Assembly (NCBI RefSeq): GCF_001704415.2
Contig: NC_030826.1
Location: forward strand, 56,377,362-56,441,361
Source of the DNA: Capra hircus
Taxonomy: Eukaryota > Chordata > Mammalia > Artiodactyla > Bovidae
Reading direction: 5' to 3'
DNA length: 64,000 nucleotides
A program made the position numbers and the translations under genes. Under the pieces are notes generated by a model. The model worked only from the letters and a program-made list of their open reading frames with translations, ran no database searches and had not been told where the DNA came from. Positions 22,103 through 31,100 of the stretch are shown in pieces. Position 1 is the first letter of the stretch. Each line of letters opens with the position of its first letter.

Positions 22103-25100
22103 CTGTCATTCTAATCCATTTCCCAGGTTGGTATAAAATGAGCTTTTGACCCTAAGGCTTTTACAAAACGCTAACTCTCCCGTGATTTGTGTGAACCAGT
22201 TGCCTTGTCTGTACAGCAGAGAGAATGATGGAGGGACAATAATGTCAGCCCACGGGGCGGCAGGAAGAGTTCACTGAGCGGCTCAAAAGTGGGAAGTGCT
22301 CAGCTCCGTGCTCGGCACCCACACCGCTGCTAAGAGCTAATGTTCATTTTCACAATGACAGCGACGAGCGATGTCTGAGAGCCTGGAGCCCCCGTCATCT
22401 GCCACCTGCCAGGCTCTCCCTGTGAAGTGAGACCCTTTGTCAACTGTGGTCCCTGCTCCCGGGTGGACACACTACCCTACTGGCCAGGAATTAGGGACAA
22501 GTGCCAGGACAGCTGGGACAAGGGGTCCCCTTCCCTCCCCCCGGGTCCCTTCTCAGTCTGCTGGGGACTCTCCGATACGCTCTTCAGGGACCCAGAGTTG
22601 GGACTCCAGGGGTCTGGTCTTGAATGCCCTGATTCAGGATCCGGAAATGAAGGGAGTTCCTGCTTCTGCTGTGGCTTCGCTTGACTGCACCTGAACCCAG
22701 GCAGGGACAGGACAAGACGCTGGCTTCCTCCAGGGCCCTGGGATCCCGGCGTGGGACCAGCCCCCCAACAGGCCCGCTGCTTCCACCTCCCCCCGAGTGT
22801 TTGCTGGCCTCTGCCCGGTTCCCTCTCCTTCCCCAGGCCCCTCTGCGCCTCACCCAGGTCCCAGATGTACGATTCGTTGCTCATGCCCTCGGGCGCCCGT
22901 TGAAAGTTCAAGCAAGAATATGCCACTGCCAACTTCCTGTTGCCATCGGGATACCAGGAGACGTGTGTGGCCGGCCGCTTAATTTCCTGGGGGTCCCTTT
23001 AGAGGAGGGCGAGAGGGCAGAAGACCAGAGTGTCTGGCTCCCCAGACTTCCTATTTATATTTGCTCATTTTTTTTCTTAAAAGAATTCAAACATCGTTAA
23101 ATATTCACTAGGAGAAATTTACTTTAAAAACAAAGCCTCCAGGACTCCCTTAATTGGAAAACTGATCTCCCAACCACAAAAAAAAACCTAATAAAAAAAA
23201 AGAGAGAATGGAAATAAAATTTTAAATTCCGGTCTGATGTCTTCATTTGCTGAAAGTCCTGAGCCTGAGGCTTGATCTCTCATTAATATTAAACTATGAG
23301 GGAAGATGAAGAATCTGGCTCCTTGGTATTTGCCCAACTGAATCGAAAACTTCTGTCCACACAAAAGGCTGCATGCAGAGGTTTATAGCAGTGGTATTCG
23401 CAACTGCCAAAACTTGGAACCAATGGAGATGCCCTTCGGTAGGTAAGTGGATAAATTGTGGTACATTCAACATTATTATCACTCAGCATTAAAAAGAAAT
23501 GAGCTTTCAAGCCATGAAAAGACATGGTGGAAACTTAATGCACACTGCTAAGAGAAAGAAACCAATCTGAAAAGGCTATATACTGTATGGTTTCAACTAT
23601 ATGACACTCTGGAAAAAGCAGAACCACAGAGCCAGTACAAAAATCAGTTGTTGCCAAGGGTTTAGGGGCAAGGAGGGATAAATAGGTAAAATACAGGGGA
23701 TTAAAAAAATATATATTTTTTTGTTTATTTGGCTGCACTGGGTCTAAGTTGTGGTACAGGGATCTAGTTCCCTGACCGGGGATTGAACCTGGGCCCCGTG
23801 CATTGGCAGTTTGGAGTCTTAGCCACTGGGCCACAGAGGATTTCTTTTTTTAATTGAAATATGTTGATTTACAGTGTTGCGTTAGTTTCACATGTGCAGC
23901 AAAGGAAATAGATACACACATTTTTTTCAGATTCATCTCCATTTAGGTTATTACAAGATATTCAGGGGCTTCCCAGGTGGCTCAGTGATAAAGGATCCAC
24001 CTGCTAATGCAGGAGACGAAGGAGACACCGGTTCAGCCCTGGGTCAGGAAGATCCCCTGGAGGAGGAAGTGGCAGCCCACTCCAGTGTTCTTGCCTGGGA
24101 AATCCCGTGGACGGAGGAGCCTGGTGGGCTACAGTCCTGGGGGTGCAAAGAGTCGGCCACGACTGAGTGCACGAGATACTGAATATAATTCGCTGTGCTG
24201 TAAGCATGTCCTCGTTATTTATTTATTTCCCATACAGTTGTGTATATCTATTAATCCCAAACTTCTGATTTATCCTTCCCCTTTTGGTATCCATTTCTTT
24301 TTCCTATGTCAACACAGGGGACTTTTAGGGCAACGAAACTATTCTGTATATTGGCAGAGACCTGGGTTCAGTCCCTGGGTCGGGAAGATCCCCTGGAGAA
24401 GGGAATGGCAACCCACTCCAGTATTCTTGCCTGGAGAATCCCATGGACAGAGGAGCCTGGTAGGTTATAGTCCACGGGGTCACAAAGAGTCGGACACGAC
24501 TGAGCGACTTCACTCACTCACTCACTCACTCATGACACCAAGAGGGAACCCTTTTGTGAGCTACAGACTCCGGGTGTACTGTAGGCTGAGCGCATCCCCT
24601 CAAACCTCATGTGTTGAAGCCCAGTCTCCAGTGTGCTGATATCTGGAAGTGGGGCCTTTGGGAGGTGATTAGGTTGTGAGGGTGGAGCCCCTATGCATGG
24701 AATTAGTGCCCTTACAAAAGAGGGTCGAGAGAGACCCCTCACCCCTTCTGCCTTGTGAGTTCTCAGCAAGAAGGTGCCTGTATCTGAATTATTAATAAAA
24801 ATCGAGCAGTGAGAATTTTGAAACATCCCGTGGTTAGGACTTGGTGCTCTCTCTGCTGGGGGCCTGGGTTCAATCCCTGATCAGGGAGCTAAGATCCCAC
24901 AAGTTTCGAGAAGCAGTTAAAAAAAAAAGAAAGAAAGAGAGTCCTCGAAAGACACAGACTCTGACCTTGCTGGCACCCCGTGCTCAGACTTTCATCCTCC
25001 AGAGTGTTGAGGGATGCGTTTTTTTGTGTAAGCCACCCAAGTGATAGTATTTTGAGACGGCAGCCTGAGCAGGCTAAGGACAGGGTGAAACGATGTCAGT

Positions 25101-28100
25101 GTTGTGCTCTGACCGTGATGAATGTCCCACCTACCAGGTGGGGGACAGGAGATGCTGGTGGGGGGAGAGGCCCTGTGGGTGGGGGAGGATGGGTGTGCGG
25201 GAATTTTCTGTACTTTCTGATCAGTTTTGCTGGGGACTAAAAACTGCTTGAGAGACTGCTTTAGGAAAGATCCAAAGTGTTCTTCTTACTTGTTGCAAGT
25301 AATAATTCTTTCTTTCTTTGGGGAAAAAAAAAAAACAACTGCTCAAAATAAATTAGCTCAGTTTGGTCGCTCAGATGGTAAAGCGTCTGCCTACAATGCG
25401 GGAGACCTGGGTTCGATCCTTGGGTTGGGAAGAGCTCCTGGAGAAGGGAATGGCAACCCACTCCAGTACTCCTGCCTGGAAAATCCCACGGACAGAGGAG
25501 CCTGGTGGGCTACAGTCCACTGAGTCACAAAGAGTCGGACACGACTGAGCGACTTCACTTTCACTTTCAAAAAATGAAAGGGGAGAGACAAAGTGTAAGA
25601 GCGAAAAAAGGATTAAGGACTTAATGGCCCCACATGTGGGCTCAGAGGGGGAGGCGGGAGGAACTGAGAGAAGAGCAGCAACATATACACACCCTGACTA
25701 CCGTGTGTAAAGGAGCTGGCTGGTGGGAGCCTGCTGCACAGCACAGGGCGCTCGGGGATGACCTAGAGGGGTGGGACTGGCGGGGGCACGGAGAGCTCCA
25801 GGAAGGAGGGGACCTGTGCACACATATGGCTGATTCGCTTCATTGTACAGCAGAAACTAACACAACACGGTGAAGCAATTATACTCCAAGTGCTGAAAAA
25901 TTAAGTTGAAAAAAAAGGACGCAATGGTCCCCAGCTGACACTTTGTCATGGAAGTCATCGGAAGAAATGAACAAAAGGGGGAAATGAAACACGTTTCCGG
26001 TCGTGTGACGCATCCACTTCACTCCTCCCTGGGGGCACGGCCGGAGCAGAAGCAGCACAGGTTGAGTCCCATCCTTGGCTGGGTCACCCACCCACTGAGA
26101 GCCCTGAGGGTGTCTCCTCCCTGGGGCCAGTTTCCTCGTCTGTCAAACGTGGAGGTCGGATGTGATGATTCCTAATGCATCAGCCCTCTCGGGTATCCAT
26201 ATGTAAGGTCAGATGCAGCAAGCAGAGAGGGCGGCCCCCGCCCGGCCCTGGCCCCTCTCTTGCATGCCCATTGCTAGAAGTCTGCAGTGCCCACTATGAC
26301 TCAGCCCCGGATCAGAAGAGTCCTTGCCGGTTGTGCTCAGACTGGGTCAAACACTTTCCAGGTGACAAAATGAATCGCCTAGAGTTGGCATTTGATGCTA
26401 GTGGCTTCTGAAATCACAGGTTTTCTCTGCATATTCAAGAACACACACCTGCATGTATATACATACGTACACATATATGCATATATACAAGCACACACGC
26501 ACATATACATAGGTACATTTGATTTTCTTTTTTGGTGCATAATGGCTTTTCAACGTTGTGTTAGTTTCTGCTGTATGATGACTTGATCGGCTACAGGTAT
26601 ACAAAGACTCCTTCCCTTTTGGACTTCCCTCCCACCCCTCGAGGCCATCACGGAGCACTGAGCTGAGCCGCCTGTGCTTCACACGTGATAGTGGACACAC
26701 GCCAGTCCCAGTCTCCCGATTCAGCCACCCTCCCCTCCCCGCACTGCGTTCACAAGTCCGCTCTCGACATCTGCACCGCTACTCCCGCCCTGCAAAGAGG
26801 TTCATCTGTACCATTTTTCTAGATTCCACATACGTGCGTTAATATACGACATTTGTTTTTCTGATTTACTTCACTCTGTACGACAGACTCTAGGTCCACC
26901 CGCGTCTCTGCAGAATGACCCTATTTCGCTCTTTTTAGTGGTTGAGTAGTATCCACTGTATATATATATATATACCACATCTTCTTTATCCGTTCATCCG
27001 TCATTGGACATTTAGTTGGCTTTACCTAGGTGTATTTTAAACAAAAGGTAGTGCTTTCTACACACGGTTCTGCGTCTTGATTTGGTTTGGTTTCACACAG
27101 CAATCTGGGAAACTCTCGCCTAAGGAGCTGCCTCATTCGTTCAGATGGCTGAGTGGCAGTCAGCGTGCGGGCGTAGCAGAATTGCCGGAACCAGACCCTA
27201 CTGATGGGTTTAGCGTGCTCCCAGTCTCGGCTAGTTCACACCTCGCTGCAGCGAATATCCAGTGATCTCACACACGTGTCTATGGGCTAAGCTTCTGTCA
27301 CACTGCTGTCCTTGGAGGTTATTCCAGGCAGACTCCCAAGTGCTTGGGACAAGGGTCTTTTTGCTCACAGCGCAGCCAGATTATGGATGTCTGGTGCTCT
27401 GGACCTTCTCCACACAGTATGAATCGACCACACGTGTACTCAGCTTTGCCAATTTGCTTTTCCTGAGACTGACTCTCTCCTCCCTTTCCACCCGCCAGGC
27501 CTGCCTCCAAGGTAGGGACCACTTATCTACTGGGCATTTTATCGCTCTGTCCCTTATTTAGCTCAGAGCACAGAGGGCATTATTCCCCACGGCATGGAGT
27601 GATGGGTAAGGGGTCCCCTTTGGAAGCACCCATCCACAGGAGTGACAGAGGTTGGCCAGGCACCTGCCTGGCTACAGAGGTACCTGAAGACATTGATGGT
27701 TTTAGCTGAGGGGGCCTCGTCTGTCACCTCCACCGCATCCTCGTCGTCAAAATACTCCTGGTAGATGTCGATGGCGTTATTCTGCTTGATACAATGCTCC
27801 ATGATCTGCGGGGGACACAGCGGGAGTCCTTAGTGGCAAAGGGAGGTCCTTTCAGCCTGACCAGGGCTGAGATGGAGTCTGGGAGGGATGAGAGACATCC
27901 CCCAGTCTTTTCCCATCCTTCCAGGCTACGAATTTTCAATGGGGGCAACATCTACCCCGCAAAAGGGTGGAAATTGGTTCCAACTGTTTTCAAATTGCTT
28001 CTTGGGGGTAAAATAATATCACTTTTTTTTTTTTGTACAAAGCACAGACATACATTTTGTGGTTGTTGTTCAGTTGCTAAGTCGTGTCTGACTCTTTGCA

Positions 28101-31100
28101 ACCCCGTGGACTGCAGCACGCCAGGCCGCCCAGGTATACATATAGTGCGTAAATACATAGCACACCTTTGGTATTACATTTTCACCGGGGTGGGGGAATG
28201 TCTAAAAAGGCTTGTTGAGAGATAACAATGAAAATAAAAAGGTGAAGAAGCACGGTTCCAGCCGAACAGAATTAGTAGCCACTCAGTGTTCTCGCCTGGA
28301 GAATCCCAGGGACGGGGGAGCCTGGAGGGCTGGGGTCACACAGAGTCGGACATGACTGAAGCAACTTAGCAGCAGCAGCAGCCCCTGTATATGGTATCCA
28401 TCTCCTGTTTCCTCCATCCAGAAGGCCCTCCCCCATTATTCCAAATGTCCAACAAGGAAAAACCCAAGCTCAAGGGCCTCCTCCTCCAGGAAGGCTCCCT
28501 TGATACCTTCAGCAGGAAACCAACTCTCCCTCCTCACGATAGCAAAGCATTTCTCCCCTTACAGCCTTCCTTTCAGTGTGAGATTGTGTGGTACACACGT
28601 GCTCAGTTGTGCCCCACTCTGAGACCCCATGGACTGTAGCCCACCAGGCTCCCCTGCCCATCGGATTTTATTCAGGCAAGAACACTGGAGGGGGTTGTCG
28701 TTTCTTACTTCAGGGGAATCTTCCCGACTCAGGGATTGAACCTATATCTCTTGTGTCTCCTGCACTGCAGGTGGATTCTTTACCTGCTGACCTGCCTGGG
28801 GCTGCTGCTGCTGCTGCTGCTAAGTCGCTTCAGTCGTGTCCGACTCTGTGCAACCCCATAGACGGCAGCCCACCAGGCTCCGCTGTCCCTGGGATTCTCC
28901 AGGCAAGAACACTGGAGTGGGTTGCCATTTCCTTCTCCAATGCATGAAAGTGAAAAGTGAAAGTGAAGTCGCTCAGTAAGTGTTTGACTCTTTGTGACCC
29001 CATAGACTGCAGCCTACCAGGCTCCTCCGTCCATGGGATTTTCCAGGCAAGAGTACTGGAGTGGGGTGCCATTGCCTTCTCCCAGCTGCCTGGGGAGCCC
29101 CTGTTAATACTGCGATATCTCTGTTTTTGCCTTTGGCCTCCGGTGGCTCACAAACTCTTTAGGGTGCGATATATGTGAATTTCATTTTTGCAGTCTCTAC
29201 TGCACCTGGTAAAGTCTAGAAGCTCCGTCCAAATGTGCTGAATGAATGAATGAATGATCCCTATTGGCAGGTAGCTGCTGGCTAGGGTTCCTTGGGGGTC
29301 TCTTTGCCCAGAGGGTTTCCTACTTTCCCGATTCCTCCTAAAACCTGTTCAGTCCTTGGACTTCCCTGCCTTACCCTTGGGTCTGCTGTGTGGACCTGCC
29401 TACCTGCTCCCAGACGGAAGGTTCCGTATGGTACCTGGTGTCCTGCCTCAAGGAGCTAGCTGCTGAGCCTGACACGCAGTTGGGGAAGCAGTCATGGCTG
29501 AGACCCTGCCGGAGCGGAAGGAAGCCTTACTGAGCCCAGCTGCAGGACGGCATTGATGTAGTTCTCGTCCTTCTCCACCTTCTTCCGGAAGCGGATCGTC
29601 TGCTCCAGCTCCAGGGGGTTCACGTCCTTGGGCCAGCCGCCCTCGACGTGGTTAATCCCCCGGGTTTCCATCTCAAAGCGCTCTGTGTTGGCCTAAACCG
29701 AGAGTCACAGGTGAGAAGAGCCCAGCCCTGGTGGAAGCATGTTTCTGCAAACCAGAGTCCCGGGGCTCCCGGGTCCCTGGGCTCTGAGTGTTCAGGAAGG
29801 GACTCGTGGTACCCTAGACCAGAGCCATAGGGACTTCACGTGCCAGCAAGGAACTTTCTGGTCCTCGGGTGGTCACAGGCGGCCATGAACGTGCCAGCCT
29901 GGGGAGTTAGTAACAGCCACTTTGCAGCTGATGCCAATGGCCGGGAGAAATCCAGTTCTGACCTGACCTCAACTCTAAAAACCCAGAGGAGCCCCCCCAC
30001 CCATCTGCTCTGTGAGACCCCAAAGAACAAAGTGACTAATCCTACCATTTATAGCGAGATGGGAATCAAAACATAAAAAGACTTGAGAGTTTGGATTGGC
30101 TTTGCTCGTTCTCTGTCGCAGCGAGGATGGCACGGATGCAGTTTTTCCTTTAAACTTACCTCTCTGCCTCCTTTTCAGTCCCCTCACCCTGCATCTTTTC
30201 AACTGTGATAAAACACACACGTGCTTCCCTGGCGGCTCAGATGGTAAAGAATCCTCCTGGCGGTGCAGGAGATGCAGAGACCCAGGTTCGATCCCGGGGT
30301 CGGGAAGATCCCCTGGAGAAGGGAATGGCTACCCCACTCCAGTGTTCTTGCCTGGAGAATCCCATGGCCGAGGAGCCTGGCGGGCTACAGTCCCTGGGGT
30401 CACAGAGTCAGACACTACTGAGCAACTAACACTTTCACACAGTACACATAACATCACGTCTACCGTTTTGGGACCTGCCTGGTGGCCCAGTGGCTAAGAC
30501 TCCGCAGTCCCAATGCAGGCAGGGGGCCTGGGTTCAACCCCTGGTCAGTGAACTAGATCCTGCATGCCACAACTAAGAGCCGGTGCAGCCAAGTTAATAC
30601 ACAAATATTTTAAAAAATAAAATCTACCATGAAGTGAGGTGAGGTGAAGTTGCTCAGTCGTGCGTGACTCTTTGCGACCCCATGGACTGTAGCCTACCAG
30701 GCTCCTCCGTCCACGGGATTTTCCAGGCAAGAATACTGGAGTAGGTTGCCATTTCCTTCTCCAGAAGATCTTTCCCACCCAGGGATCGAACCTGGGTCTC
30801 CTGCAGTGTCGGCAGACATGTTACCATCTGAGCCACCAGGGAAAATCTACCATTCTGACCATTAAAAAAAATGCTCAAGTTAGTGGCATTAAGAACATTC
30901 ACGATGCTGTGCAATCCTGAGCCCTATCTAGTTCCGGAACTTTCTCAATACCCCAAATGGAGACTCCACACTCACTGAGCTCTCACTCTCACTTCCTTTT
31001 CCTTTATAAGCCATTTCTCACGAAAGCTAGAAGTCTCAACAGGGCGGAGTCACTGGCTTTGGAGACCCCAGCGTGGCATGGAATTCGTGGCTGTTGTCTT

